A DNA stretch of 64,000 bases from Chrysomallon squamiferum (GCA_012295275.1 CM022669.1:11822980-11886979), one strand, 5' to 3'. Shown: positions 10,701 through 25,881, counted from the stretch's first letter. Notes: generated from the letters alone by a model not told the origin. Translations and numbers: made by a program.

Positions 10701-13700
10701 GCATGTGTGTGTGTCTAAATATATACTGTTGAGATAATATATGCATTGTTACCATGGCAGGAAGAAAATATTTATATTTCTAAGTGCAGTTCCTATGAAT
10801 TTTATATGATAACATTTTTTTATAATTAGATGTAACATTAATTCTCTGCATAAAATATTAAGAGACAAAACTACAAAATATTGTTACTGTTACTATTATT
10901 AAAGTCTTCTTTCATTCTTTTATTAACATGAGTAACAGAAATTAATACATTAATTATTTCTTTGCTACATAGTTCTTGATTTGTGGAGTTTGTTTTTGTG
11001 TCACTGCAATATAGATTTTTAAAAGTATTTTTTTGTTATTTTATTTATTATTATTATAATTAATTAATGGCTGTTGCTAATCAGCATGTGAAAATATATA
11101 TCTTAATTTAATTCTTATATATATATATTTTAAACCCCCTGCTAATTGTTATCTGTATACCTTAATTACTGATTTGAGTATTAAATTTAATCAGGTATCT
11201 TTGGGAGAAAAACCCCCAAATCCATACTCCTGTATGAAAAATCATCCATTAAAAACCATACTTAAAAAAAGAAAAAGTAAAAAAAGTGACTAAGATTCGA
11301 AGCACTTAGATTACTGTTCTTTCTTTTCTTTCTTTATTCTCTTTTTCTCTGTTTTTAAATATGAATTGCTTAAATGTCGATATTGGTGGGGAATGTATTT
11401 CTTTTTTCTTTTTTCTTTTTTATCAGACCTGAATAAAAAAAAAAAAACAGACATAAAAATTGGCACAAAATTAGCTTTAAATAACAACAGAAAAAGATTA
11501 GTATTTTTATATTAAAGTTTAAAAGAAATAATTGTAATTACTAGAGACCAGCAAATTGTAACATTTCATTACAAGTCAGGCTTTCAGAAATGTATTAAAC
11601 TTCAACATCCTTTTGTTTAAGACCATCACTGAGGAAAAATCTAAATAAAATTATTACTCTTCTATTCAGGGAAATGGGGATTCCTAATACAGAAGAAATA
11701 ATCTCTTGGATTAATAAGCTTTCATATTGAAGCAGCATCATTCTTTGGATTTCTCGTTGCCATGACTCTGTGGAATCCTTGCTCTTTTCATTTCTTACCA
11801 AATTATTGATATTTGTATGCCAGAGAGTCTCAGGTGTTCTCAGTGTGGAGAGAATCAGAGATGTGTATTTGTCATCTTTGCCAATATTTTAATAATTATA
11901 CATTACACAAAAACAAAATTACAATGCCTTGCATATTAGTGTCTCAGGTTTGTTGGTAAATCAAGGAATTGGAGAAACTGGTTTCTGTCAACGTTGTTAG
12001 CTTGATCATCAGGAGCATTTAATTAGTGCCATTTCCCTGACATATTTTGCTTATTACTGCCTGGCTAGAGTTTACCAGTTGCTTAGTTAAATTTGTTAAT
12101 CTTGTTTGAATAGTTCTGACTCTCTGAGGCATTCTGTATTTTTATGTTGGTAGTTGGGTTTTTTTGGGGGGGGTTTTCTCTCTCTTATTTTTTTTTTTTT
12201 TTTGCCTCTGTATTTAATGGAATAATCTAATTAATAAGGATTCTTGTAGTTCTACCAGTTCATGTTAAAAAGTCCACTGGATTTGTAATTTCAAACTTCT
12301 CAATTTCAGTTTGAGTTAATTGCAAATTGTTTTGTTAATTGACTGGTCAGTTTGATGTGCATCTTGAATTGCTTTTGAAAACTAACAAAGAAATTGTCTG
12401 ATCAGTAAGAAAGAAAGTGGTTTGGTTAGTGACACTAAAAATAAAATACACTGTATGTTTCTCTAGTTAAAAATAATGCAGTATCAATTAGAAATTCTTC
12501 TGAAAATAATAATGGTTATTTAGAAATTATTTTTTTTTTAAATAATGGCCAATATAAAAAAAAAAAAAGGTTAAAATTTCAAAACCAATAAATACAAATT
12601 TCAAAATAGGTCTTTGATAAATATTATGAATTGCTTTTTATTTTACTGTTCTTATTATGACCTTAGGAAGATACCAGATGACAGATTATTACTTGATGCC
12701 CAGATACTGTTAAACTTCAAGCTTTCATTCATATACATACACAGCATAAAATGGCTAGAAAAGAAGTAAAAGTTAGCTGATTAACAACAATTATTTCTAA
12801 TTTATAATACTTGTGAACCAAAGCTAACCATACCCACTGACATTACGTATTGTTAATTCATTTTGCCCTGCAGTTAAAACTTCTGGACGTTACTTGACTT
12901 TTGTTTGGGTGATGCCAATACATGTAACTTAATTTGATGGCAAATAAAATTTGAAAAGCTGGAATCATTAGTTTCTGAAGTCAGACCATGCCATTAGACA
13001 AGGCTGTTCACCTAGAAGATTGATCCCAGCTCCACGTAGTCTGTGAACAATGTCAAAGCACTGCCTCCACTTGCCTCGCTTGAGCATTCATTGGAACCAT
13101 GGATTTTTTCAATAGGAGTTCTATTATTTATGAGCCTTCCAGCAAGAAATTCTATACCTCAATATTGGTTGAATAATTAGAGACCAAAAATAAAACCAAA
13201 CAGTTCCTGAGAATAATTTTTCACTCTGATGTTGTAAATTGTTGATTTGCAGCAGAGTTGTCACATTGTTAAAGATTTGTGTTCTGTTTGTTTTTACTTA
13301 ATACTTTTTTTATTTTTTATTTTTACTTTTGTTTTTATTTATTTATTTATTTGTTTATTTATTTTTTGCGATTTGCATTAATTACTGCATAATTACAGTT
13401 TGAAATCCTTCACAGTAATCATGTTGGATTTCTCTGTTTTGAACATGATTATGACAGTCCATAAAATTTTCCTTTGATATATAGGAGTTCATCTGTTTTA
13501 ATGTGCAAAGCGTGTTTTGTTCAGCTTTTTTATCCAGTATTGCTTCATTTAAAAAATAACCATAAATCACTGTCATTGAAACTTGTTGTTAACCAACCAA
13601 GAACACTTTAATTTGTTCAATTATTCCCATAGTTTGATTTTTCATTTTCTCGTATTTAATTACCAATTAAGTTTTAATCATCATCATTTTTTGTAACTAA

Positions 13701-14188
13701 AAACCAAAAAACACAATTTGCTGGCAGTGTAAATTGTTGAATAAAATTATGAAATTAACATTCTTTGAATACTATTTATTAGTAAACATGTTTTTAATGT
13801 GTTTGTTGTTTTTTAAAAAGTTTATTTACATGGTTTTGTATTTAGAAGTAAATTAACTTAATATATTAATAATTATATTTACAATACTGTATTTTTAGTT
13901 TTCTTAAATTTGAGTGGTTTCATGATTTAGAGTGTTTAATACCATAAAAAGGCTTCTGTTTCAGGAAAAAAAACCTAGCTAATTGTGTATTAACTAAATA
14001 ATTTCACATAAGGTTGACAATTTTCAAGCTTTTTTTTTATTATTATTAAATAATTTTGGGTTGCACTTTTGTCTGCCATTTTCCCTTAATTGTACTAATG
14101 TTTGAAATGTAAAGCACATATACACACACACACGCACAAATAATATTACTACTATTTCTGTTGCTGCAACCACCATCACAACAACTGT

Positions 14189-14206
14189 CATCATCATCAT
14201 CATCAT
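14189..14206. repeat. (TCA)n microsatellite
   Basis: A short TCA tract. It creates spurious poly-Met and poly-Asp frames on the minus strand. Confidence 0.85.
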
Positions 14207-14673
14207 CATTATTCAGAAACCAATAATATCCTGTATTGAAAATGTTCTTCAAATTTGGTTTATAACACCAAAAGTATATTTTATCAAAAATGTATTCTCT
14301 ATTGTTCTTTACTTTTTTATTTTTAGTATTTTTGTATTATTATTATTATTATTCTTTTTGCACTTACTGATAATGGTTGATTTTGTAACACAACTGGCTC
14401 ATTTATTTATGCAGAAATTACATTTTAGTTCATTACCATGGCAACAGTCATAAGTTTTAGTAAGTTGTTCTCTGCCTCGTGTATTATTGACAAATTGCTG
14501 TTATTTAAATTTTTTATGTGAACTTTGCTTTTGATATTTTTATATTGATTAAATTTTCATAAGCTCTCTGAGCTGAAATTGAAAAAAATCTCAAATTACC
14601 TAACATTGTTGATGCACAATTTTATCCAGACATGACAGTAATTAAGTGTAAGTATTTAAATGAAAGTAAAACC

Positions 14674-14783
<110 letters not shown>

Positions 14784-15032
14784 CAAAATTACAAAAATCG
14801 AGAGACATCTGTGGCTTTATATTTTTTATTTCATTTTCCATTCTGTTTCTGTAGAGTCTGGGAAGGTGTGGACTTGTTACAATTATATCTTAATTTAGGT
14901 TTTGGTTTGCTAATTAATCTATGAAGGGGGGGGAAATGATGATTAAAGAATCAAATAACGAGGTTATTAATTTTTTAATTAAAAATAACAAAGAAAAATA
15001 ACTCCACTGTAAAAATATGTACCTTGTAGAGC

Positions 15033-15035
<3 letters not shown>

Positions 15036-15080
<45 letters not shown>
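15036..15080. repeat. (CT)n microsatellite
   Basis: A CT tract of about 45 bases, some 250 bases after the GA tract and of opposite strand sense. The two could pair as an imperfect inverted repeat. Confidence 0.95.
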
Positions 15081-15084
<4 letters not shown>

Positions 15085-18025
15085 TTTCATTTCATTTAAT
15101 TGTTTATTTTTGTATTTATTAGTCTTAGAACAAGTTGAAACTGAAAAAAAAAAAAAAACAAGAAAAAAGATCAAATATCTGAAAGGGTTAGCTTTCCAGG
15201 ACTCTGTATGATGCCTGTAGTTAGAAATTGTGATCGTTGAACTGTGTTTGTGTGAGATGAAATGGTAATCAGCTGTTCCATTGTCCTTGTGACGCATTAC
15301 CTGAAACCATGTTATTGTCTGAACTCAGGACAGTTGTCGATTTTTAAACAATTTCTCATTGATTGCAAATAAAAAGGAAAAATGTTTTATTCCTGGAAGG
15401 CATTTCTACTTGAATTTATGTTTAGAAACTAAACCTCCCTTTGTGGTCAAATAGGTTTTTTGGTGAACATTTTAGACATTTCCTTAATTGATGCGTTTAT
15501 TCTGTGCTGAAAAGACTCTGAGAGACTTGTTTTGACTTGTTTTGGTTACTTTGTGATGTATTTTGCCAGTTGCTGTAGCAGCACCTTCCAAGCAAGAACC
15601 TCAATTGAACCGCTATTGATTATATCTTTTTTACCTTGTAAATATCAAAATTAATATCTAACAGAGCCTAGTGAATTTCATGTTGTTCTGGTTATCAAAT
15701 TATAATGAGAATCTGCTGAAGAAAAAGCAACAACAATATCAATAGATAATAAAGAATGTAAGATATATATATATTTTTTTGTTATATTCTGTGCTGAAAA
15801 TGCTAAAAGTTCAATGAATATAATTAAAAAATAAAAAAAGAAGAAAAAAACATTGTTAAATTTTATTATAGCTTAAAAAATAATGGCAATAAAAATATCC
15901 CCATTCAAACATGTGTCTAATTTAAATAAAATTAGTATTGATTTTTCAAATTTATTTGGTACTTACTTAAATGAACTTTATTGTTGAAACATGGTAAAGG
16001 TTTTTGCAGACCTGCGCTGACCATCTCGGAGATTTCATTATACTGAAATTTAAAAGAATCTTCAATATACGGTGCAGGATATCTGGTTATCAACTACTGT
16101 TGCTATAGCTTAAAAACGATTTGCAACTAAATGATGATACTTAAATATGATGGTGAAAATATTAAGTATTATATTTTAACACATTTGATCTGATATTTAT
16201 TATTCTGAGTTTCAGTTTAACACATTTTAACAAAGAAGTACAGAATGCATGTAACTTTTTGTTTCATCTCAATTAACAGATGGCAATATAGAACTTTCAT
16301 TAATATTTCTGTATTATTTGACCTTTTTTTTATTATGTTTATGCATAATTAGTGAAATAATGTTTTTTTCTTTTTGATGTTATTTTATTTTATTTTTGTT
16401 TTGTTTTATTAAATTCATCCTAGATATATTGAAATACACAAGAGAATATTTAATTTGAAAAATTCAGTTTTTCCTTAATAATTGACTGTTTATACAGCTG
16501 GAATGTTACTGATATATATGTGTATATATATATATACCATTAAACAGGTAACAATTACAAAAACTTGGATAATTTGCATTAATATAATATTTTAAACATT
16601 CATAAGCCTGCAGATGCAGCAAAGTCATTTCAAATGTTTCCTAAACCTGTAGTTTGATATTGAGCAAAGTTATTGCACACACATTTATTTAAGATATTTT
16701 TGGAATTTTGTTCTTGTATGATATGTATTTGTGTTTGTGAGTGAATGTTTTAAGTTCAAAATAGTTATTTATAATCTGTTAGTTGATTTAAAAGAAAAAC
16801 GATATTCTGAAGATAATAAAAGCCAGTTTTTCTTTTTTTTTCTCATACTTGGTATTGTTTGAAAATAGAAACAACAGAAAAATTGTTACAGATTTTTGAT
16901 AAAAATGAAAAAAAAAAAAAAGGTTCCTTTGTATTTGTGGTGTTTTCATTGTTTATTAATGTGTTACACGAGTTAAGTAGACAAGTTTTACAAAGAAATA
17001 ACAAATTACTTTGAATAGACAATCCCATTTTAGCCCATTTAAATGGATAACATGAACTCTTTGTCTTACCATAATGGGACTTGTAGCTATTCAGCCTTCT
17101 ATGTTCTGTCCTGCTGTCGATTTTATCCCCCCTCACCCTTTACTGGTTGTGTCAATACCCATCATCATAGAACTTATTGGTTATCAATATTGGCTGCTGT
17201 CGAACGTATTAAATTTAAATGAAGCGGTATTTACATTATTTAGCTGAATACAATTGGTCATGCTTATCATTGTTTGGCACTTGGTGCCTGTTTTACTTGG
17301 TGTAAATCAATTTAATGATTGTTGGCTGTAATAGGTAGACCATGCAGACAAATTTTCAACATTTCTCTAAACTCAGTCTTTTTTTTTTTTTTAATCTCTT
17401 TACCTTTAATACTTGGTGACTTTGTAATGCTAATTTAAACAAATTCTTACTAGTTTTTTGTATGTTAAGTTTAGTTGGTGTCCCAAACATTAATATTTTT
17501 TCTTTTCATTTTAAACTTCCATGCACAGACAAGATTGTTTTTTCTAAATTTTTAAATATTAATATTTCATGTTTGTAACAAATATTCTCTCAGTAGTTTT
17601 ACTTGAGCATTTAAATATTTAACTTTATTCCGTTTGAAAAATTATGTCTTTTGAGGTCGTTAAAGTGCAGTAGGAATGCTTTTCAGGAATTGAAGAACTG
17701 TTAAAAAATAAATGTGGTTGTGATATAACTACTGAGTCGAAGTGAATACAGTTCAGTTTCTGCAGACTGTTTTGTTGTAGCATTTTCAGACTGCATAGTG
17801 AAGCTGATAATTTAAGGAAACAGTGAAAAGATGGGTTAATATGAATTCATTACAGCATTCCTTTGAACATTTTTATCTTTGATATTTTTGCTTTTTAGCA
17901 CCACACACATGCTGTGTGTAAAAGTCAGATTTATTTTGTTGATAGCTTTCACCTATATGTTTATATCCTTTATAATCAATGAATTCGTTCAGTAAAAGAC
18001 TGTTTTTCACTTTTTTTTATAAATG

Positions 18026-18026
<1 letters not shown>

Positions 18027-18059
<33 letters not shown>
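18027..18059. repeat. Poly-T tract
   Basis: A run of 33 T with no recognisable mobile-element body next to it. Confidence 0.9.
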
Positions 18060-18064
<5 letters not shown>

Positions 18065-19151
18065 GTGATTAGGTTTGCATTTCATACTAATCTGTTGTAC
18101 ATTCTCGTATGAAAAGGGACATTTATTCGAATAGTGCAGGCTGGAATTGGGATAATGAATTTGTACAGATCACTTCACTTTCCCTATGAAAATGGTTCAC
18201 AGATCATTGGGTCTTTTCAGCAGAACTTCACTAAAAGGTTTGCTTAGCTGTTAAAAATTGTGATAGGTTCTTTTGTGATGCTTTGAATCCAGTGTCACAT
18301 CATTAATAGATAGTTTTAGGGTCATTAAGCTGATGGTTTACAGTGGCGATGCTGCGATGATGTGCCAGAAAATGTGTACAATCAATTTATATTTGTTTTT
18401 CGTGCAGGAATACGTTGTCCACTAGCTTTAGAAATAATACAGATAATTTTAATAATTTTTAGCTGTTATTTTATTAGTTTGTTTACTTATTGTTTTTGAA
18501 TTTAATTAATATAAATTTTCACGAGGTTAGAAAAGGTCATAGTACATTAGACACATTTCTTTTGCATTTACAGAATAGTGCTTTTTAATTATTATTTAAA
18601 CATTTATATTCGTTGAAGGTATTTTATTATTATTTTTTTTATGTTCATTCAACATCTGTTTCAGTGTCTCAGTTAATTTGTTTGTGTATTGTTATTATAA
18701 TGAAAAATAATTTATTCATTACTTAGTAACCTGAAAACATTACAGGTAAAAATCTTATTACTAACGTATGTACTCTTTTCTGCTATTATCTGTTGAAGTT
18801 TGCCTCTTCTTTGTTTCCATTTTATAAATTAGAACAATTTGTATTAGTTGTTGGAAATAATAATTATTTTTAAATGGCAATACAATGATGTTGGTATAAT
18901 TGAATTCCAGTGTGATGGTAAAGAAACATCTAAATGTTTATTTAAATGTTTAATGATTTCTTTTGTGTTGTTCACTAAATCAATATGAACACACTCACTT
19001 GTGAGTTCAGTGTGTCACCATCCAGGATCACAGCATCAGTGAACCGTCAAAGAAACTGTAAAATTTAATATCTTTACACCTTGTAAAGTTAATTCTGTTC
19101 TCTTAAATATTTCAGAATGAACTAGGGATTTTACTTGATTTTTATTTTATT

Positions 19152-19183
<32 letters not shown>

Positions 19184-19903
19184 ACATTTTTATTATTTTA
19201 AAAGAAACATGTAAACATGTTTTAGTTCAATATTTGTATTTTTACCTCCCAAATTTGGTTTATTATTATTATTGTTATTATTATTATTATTATTTTTTTA
19301 ATTATTATTATCTTTTTTTCAATCATCCATACCTTTCCTCCAGGGTTTATTTCTGTGAGTTTTTGCAATTAAAGACATATTTTGTTTCATTTTAAATGGC
19401 TGTGGTAATGTAAACCCACATTTATTATTTAGTATTGACTGTAACTTTTTAGTATATCATTATAATGTTGTTGTTTTTTTTGTTTTTTTAATGAGGTTAG
19501 ATTTGTTACTGAAAATAGCTCACAAAAATGTCTACACATGGTTTTTGTTCTATGACATGTACATAAAACCTTTGCATAATGTTGTTTTTAAAAATTTATA
19601 TATTTAATGTGTAAGCAAATGTGTTAACTAGAGAATGAGCTGAAATTTTGTATCATCTGATGTTTCTAAAATTTCAAAAAATTATTACTCATCTGTTTTA
19701 AATAAAGCTGTGGTAAGTCATTTTAGAACTAGATGGCTATTCAGCACTGCCTGAGTTGATTAATTGCTTCCGTTTTCACTGAAAAATACATGATCTACAG
19801 CAGATCCCGGCAGGAACTGGAGCTTTTTATATTAATATTTGATTCATGTCATTTCAGTTGACCGTCTTCTTTTATTTTTTTTGTTTTTTTTTTCTCGTTA
19901 CAG

Positions 19904-20037
19904 GTGAATTGGACAGGTGAATTCTCTAGCAGCTTATTAATTAGCAGCTGTACTTCTTGTTGATCAAAACAAAACAAAGTCTGCAAGATCAGTTTAACTG
20001 AAATTTCATTCCACTATGGCCGATTCTTTGGATGGAG
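19904..20037 (+). CDS. HNRNPK: hnRNP K exon 2: 5'UTR and start codon
   Basis: The exon is bounded by a TTTCTCGTTACAG acceptor and a GTACAT donor. Bases 19904-20015 are 5'UTR; the start ATG is at 20016-20018 in a strong context (A at -3, G at +4). An in-frame TAA at 19995-19997 fixes it as the first Met of the frame. The exon encodes MADSLDG plus the first base of a Gly codon, completed by the exon at 32433. Further noncoding exons must exist upstream. Confidence 0.88.
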
Positions 20038-20307
20038 GTACATGCATGCTGTTTGTAGTAGTAAATGATCAATAATAATCACCATTAGGTGTGGGCCAGT
20101 AGTAATTAATTGATGGGGTGGGATTTGATAGTATCCTATTGTGTTAGAAGTGCAACAGGTAATAATGGCATCATTTTCTCCTCCTACCATCCTGTTACCC
20201 TCTCTGGCATTCTTTCTCGGAAAAAATAAAGTTACTGTGATTTTCTCAGAGGTAAAGAGAATGTTTATTGTGGGGGTTTTGTTATCTTGCAGAAATAATT
20301 CTTAATT

Positions 20308-20349
<42 letters not shown>

Positions 20350-23300
20350 TTTCAAAATACTGTAGTTATTAGACAGTTGCTATTAACTGTTCTGATCACC
20401 TGATGAGCAGACAATATACTTCCATTATGTAAGTCATTATAGTAAGTAATAAATCATCTTGAACAAATAAGTAATGTAGCAGGTCTGGAATTACTTTTTC
20501 TTTTTTCTTTTTAATGTCTCTTTTTTTTTTTGGTGTGTCTTTCCATTGATGTAATATGATTTGCAAACAGTAAGAAAATGCATTGTTATGATAAAATGTC
20601 CAAATAATTACAGAAAATTTAACTAATTGAAAAAGACACATATAATACACACACACATTGTGACATTGTCAAAAGTTGATCTAGCTGCACATTTCTACCT
20701 GGTTTGTCATCTATATTTTTGTTAATCTTTTCTTAAATTGTATTTGTAGTTACATTAAATAGAGAAAAATTAAATCTATCCATTTTTAAGCATTGGGCTC
20801 TGATTGTGAAGAGTTAGAATGGTAATAAGAAATACCTCCCAGTTACTCCTTGTCCATGTTTCCATGCTAACCTAACAACAATAACATTAAAAAATAAAAT
20901 AAAAAAAGGTTTCAATTTTAAGATGAAGTAGATTATTATAATTTGTTTTTCTTAATATCAGTCATCAGTTTTTCTTCCACATATAACACAAAATAACACT
21001 TAATGTGGAGAATTGTGCATTAGTTTAAATACTAAAGAAAAATGCGTTTAATGTTTCCAGTACTTTTAGTTATAGTATCTGTTAATATGTTCTGAATAAT
21101 AGAATTAATTGAAGTAATAATAAAAATCTAACTTGGTCTTCCATCAAAGCCCAAGACTACTCTCATATTCGTGGAATGGTACTGTCTTGCAGTAGTGGCA
21201 TGCACAGGTGCAGTGTATTGATCCACTGACAGAACTTGAAGCCTGCTTTCAGTGTGCTTCCTGTTGCTGACAACAAACAGCCCATTTCACCAATATTGGT
21301 CCAAAAATCATGGATTTTCAAACGAATGTCGATTCATTGCATTCACGTGTCGAAAACGAAGAATAATGGTGTTTTCAGGTAGTGCTGGTCGGAGATGGAG
21401 CAATGTGGAACAATGAGAACAAAGCTTGCTTTGTATCACTGACTGATTTCGCGATCACCCAAGTCAGTGTATCAGACACAAACAGTGGAATTTTAATGAT
21501 TTTTTTATTATTATTATTATTATTATTCCTTTAAGCAGTAAAATCAGAGATTACAGATGTAAATTATTTCTTAGATACTGGTTTCTAAAATAATTACCAA
21601 TGTTTTTTTTTTAGACATTTTTAAAAAGGCAGATTTACTGCTAAGGTGTGACAGTACAAAAAAAGCAAAAATGATGTGATAATAATTTACAGATAAGCAA
21701 TAATTATGAAAGAAATGAAAACAACAAATATCCACACCATCACCACCACCACCATCACCATTCCCCCCCCATGAAAAAAAGGAGTAAAATCCACCATGAC
21801 AGGATTTATTAGCAGTAAAAGATATGGTTATTAGTTAAATTCTGATGTATTCTTAAGAAAAATGGGGTGTGACCATTTTATACTAGGCAGCATCTATAGT
21901 TTTCATAAAATAACACGTTATCATTTTGTTAACAAGCTATTCTAATTATCTCTTGTCATTAATCTGAGTGGATTTGAGAAAATTTATATTCTGTCATATC
22001 TGTATACATTTCTGCACATTTGACGAATTAGAGTTACGCTTCAAGTTCAGTTAATTATATTTATAAACTATTTTTCATGAGAGTTTATTCCTTTTATACA
22101 GTCTGTTAAACATATTTGTTTTTCTGTGTTTGACAAATCAGACTGTTTCAAATTCTGTTAATTGAATTTAAATAACAAATATGCTCCAAATCCAGAAATG
22201 CAGTTTCTCTTTAATATTAAAGTTAAGAGTATTTTTGACAAACTTGAGTTCCGTTTTATTTTCAACTGAGTGGATGAATGTTTTCGTTATGAATGCAGTA
22301 GTATTTGTATCATCAAAATTAATTAACTCTGAGTGTTGCGTAAGCCTCTCTATTAGGCCATTGTGTAAACAGTGCCTGGTTACAGGTGTCTGTTTCCTGT
22401 TTTTTCTCAAATAGTTCAGTACTGGTTATCCAAGCAGCTCAAATCACATTACACAATTTTTGTGTTGCATTTCTAATTATTAGTTGGTCTGTTTCCCATC
22501 AGAAACATGTAATCGGTGTTTGAAGTTTCAGTTTTGTCTGAAGGTACATTGTCATTTCTGTCACAAATATGATACTGTGTTAGCTTTATTCCATTATAAG
22601 AATATGTGTCATTGGTGTGTTAGAAAGATTCTTATTTGGTTTCAGAGATTCAGTTTTATAGCTGATTCTTCTGTTATATTTCATTGTCATCTGGTGCTTA
22701 CTGTCACAGTGTTAAGCAAAACAAAAAAAACAAGAAATAAAATTATAGTATGCATGAAAATAGTTTGACATTTTTAGGAGTCCTTTTTTATTATTATTTG
22801 TAATGATAAAATAACAAAGTTTATACTTATTTTTATTTATCTCCATTTATCTGTTCCATAATTAAATGAACCTTAAATATTATTGGAATACTTCCACTTT
22901 CTAGAGTTACAAATTTGACTTCCTGATAAAGTTGATTTTTATTGTTACGGTCATAAATACATTTTGAAAAGAAAATAACTTTCATATGTAAAAGCAGGTG
23001 AACTGATATTTAGAAAAAAATAAAAGAATCCAACAGTTTAAGGATGGAATTGATTAGTCTTTTATTAGTAGTAGCAGTAGTATTTTTTTTATTTTTTTTA
23101 AATTGATATTCTTATGAAGGGTTTATTTTCTAAAAATGAATGTTATTAATCATAAAATAGCTTGTGCAGATTAATTTGTAAAGTTTGTATTGATAATGAA
23201 CTTAACACTGACATTTTCACTAACCGCTGAGTACATGGTTTTCATTTCCAAAATTCAATATCTTTTGGAGATGTTAAGTGAACTGTTTATTCTATTTACA

Positions 23301-25801
23301 AGATGCTCAATTCACAGCAGGTTTGATTGGTATTCTCTCATAAATGTTGGATCATTTTTTTGTTGTCTCATTATCACCCTGGCATTGACATTTTTAAATA
23401 ACAATAAGCATTCGTGTATGTTCACTTACATTTTTTTCTTATTAATATTTTATTACATGTTCCCATACTTCACAAAACGGGCTCATTGTTTGAGCAATTA
23501 TCAGGTGTCCCATTTCATATATTCCATTGGTGTTACATCTGTAGAGTATTCATGTGAGCGCACCTTACACTGTTGTCCCCACCCTCATTCACATTCACTC
23601 AGGTGAGGCAATCTCTGCATCATTAAATAGTCAGAGATGCTGGCAGCATTTGATTGGCTGTTTCCAGGCAACACATTGTCAACAGCAGAAATTGATGACT
23701 TGATCCTTTACCTGTACTGGGTTGGCTGATCTCCAATATAAGCCTGTCAGGTGAGGGTGTCCAGTACAGGTTGGCAGTAGATTCAGACAGGTATGGATGG
23801 GTGAGCGAGGTATGGGTGTTTGCTGTTTGTTGTTGCTTCATCTCCCTCTCTGAATGAGGGCTCACTCTGTCAGAGCCAGACTCGACTTTACAGTCATTAC
23901 CACAGGTAAGGTTCTTACTTAATGTTATTACCTGAATTTCAGTTTTGTCGTCAGTTTTAAAACAAAAAAACACCGAAAAAATCTCAGGTTTGTTCCGTAA
24001 TCATTTTAAGATGTAAAAATCTCAAGATTTAGTTACAACTGACTTTTTTTTTCATCTAATGTTATTATCATTTTTTTTTTTTTTTTACTCTTTGTTGGCA
24101 TGATTAATATTGGTGGATTTCTTGTTGTTGTTGTTTTTCTCATTTATGGGTTAGGTTTGGTTTCATTTAATTTCTCAACTTTCATATTTGTTGAATAGCA
24201 GAAATATGAAATAATTTGGTAAATGCAGTGTTTTAATTTCGTAACAAAGAAAAAACTAGAAGGAAAAAAATGACTCACTATTTCAAGTTATTGTTTTATT
24301 TTAATTAAGTATCTTTTGATTCACATATAATATTTTTGTTTGTAAAGATGGTATATGACCACACCCTTTTTTTCGATTGGATTACTTGCAAAATCAATTT
24401 TCTAAAATACAAGTGAAATTTTTTGAAATTGTGTAAAAAATACATTTCTTTACTTTACATTATTATTTTATACAAAATAGCTAAAGTGAAATTTATTGTT
24501 GCTGGTTTTATCTTCTTTAAAGATTAAAACTACTATTATTTACAATCTATTTTGCTTAAATATCAGAAGTTGTAAAAATCAAAATCTAAGCATTTATTAA
24601 TAAATGATATCATCTTTTTCTTTTCATGGTTGTAGTTTATCTTTAATTATCTTTTTGTTTTTTTCATTCATAGATATAAGTTATTGTTATGATTATTATT
24701 ATTATTATTAACATACAGGTGTTTCAAAATTAACAAAAATTAAGTGAAAGTAAGTAATTGTTCATGTGAATAGTTCCTGAGTTAATATTCAAAGTAGTTA
24801 CATTTCATCTTCAAAAAGATATTTGTTTATCATCTTTTTCATTCCAGAGATGTGATACATTAAGAAAACATAATTGTGTATGTTATGAGTAAAAAACATG
24901 AAAGTTAACCATTTTCATAATCCTTTGTTTCTCTTGCAAGTAATTAATTACTCAAGAAAGTTTCCTTGTTTAAAGCATATCGGAAATAATTCTGCATAAT
25001 GTGTTTTCAGTTTACTGAAGGGAAATACAAAGAAATAGATGAATTACATTTATAAAAAGAAATATTTGGAAAATAGAGAAGAAATTTAATTTACTAAATA
25101 TATCAGGTTAAATTATTTTAATTTTAAATATCAGTGGAAACAAAATAAAATAAGATTGAAATACACATACGAACACACGCTCATACAAAAACAACATGAG
25201 TAAGCATAGTTGCAAATACCATTACTTTTTAAAATTATTATGCAAATTTATCTTTGCATGTTACTAAAATAAACAAATCACATAGAAAGAAAGAAAAAAA
25301 AAAAAATGTACAATTAGAAACTGTCAATTACTCAGATGACAATAGTAATGGCCGTGTGCTTGGTCTTGTTTGGTCGTAAAATCCATCCATTATCTGACGG
25401 CAAACAGTCGGAGCTAATGGCCTCCGAGCAGGTGCTTATCAACCAGTGCACACACAACAAGGACCACGTTACACTGATCACTGTGTTTCTCCTGCTCATT
25501 GTTTCAAGTTCACCTGATGAAACAATCACAGGTGGTCACTCAGACTCATTATGTTGGGTGACATTGGTGCTGGGGAAATAATTAATAAGTTCATCACACA
25601 GCACACGGCCATAATGAACTTGTGAGTCCACCACATGCCGACTTCTTCCAAAACATGTGGCTAATTAGCTGTTGCAACAAACCTTCCAGTACGAACATTT
25701 TGCTCTCTATGTTTCCGAATGACACGCAGACACAATAGCTTGTTCATTTTGTCACTTATTGCATATATTTGGATTCTTATCTCTTACGTTTTATAATTGA
25801 A

Positions 25802-25834
<33 letters not shown>

Positions 25835-25841
25835 AAATTTT

Positions 25842-25881
<40 letters not shown>

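Noticed and set aside
22168-22768. Overlapping open frames on both strands
   Set aside because: Symmetric openness without homology or supportable exon edges, in AT-rich intron sequence.
23190-23606. 138-codon plus-strand open frame
   Set aside because: Hydrophobic composition typical of translated AT-rich DNA; no family recognised, and its 3' part overlaps a likely regulatory island.
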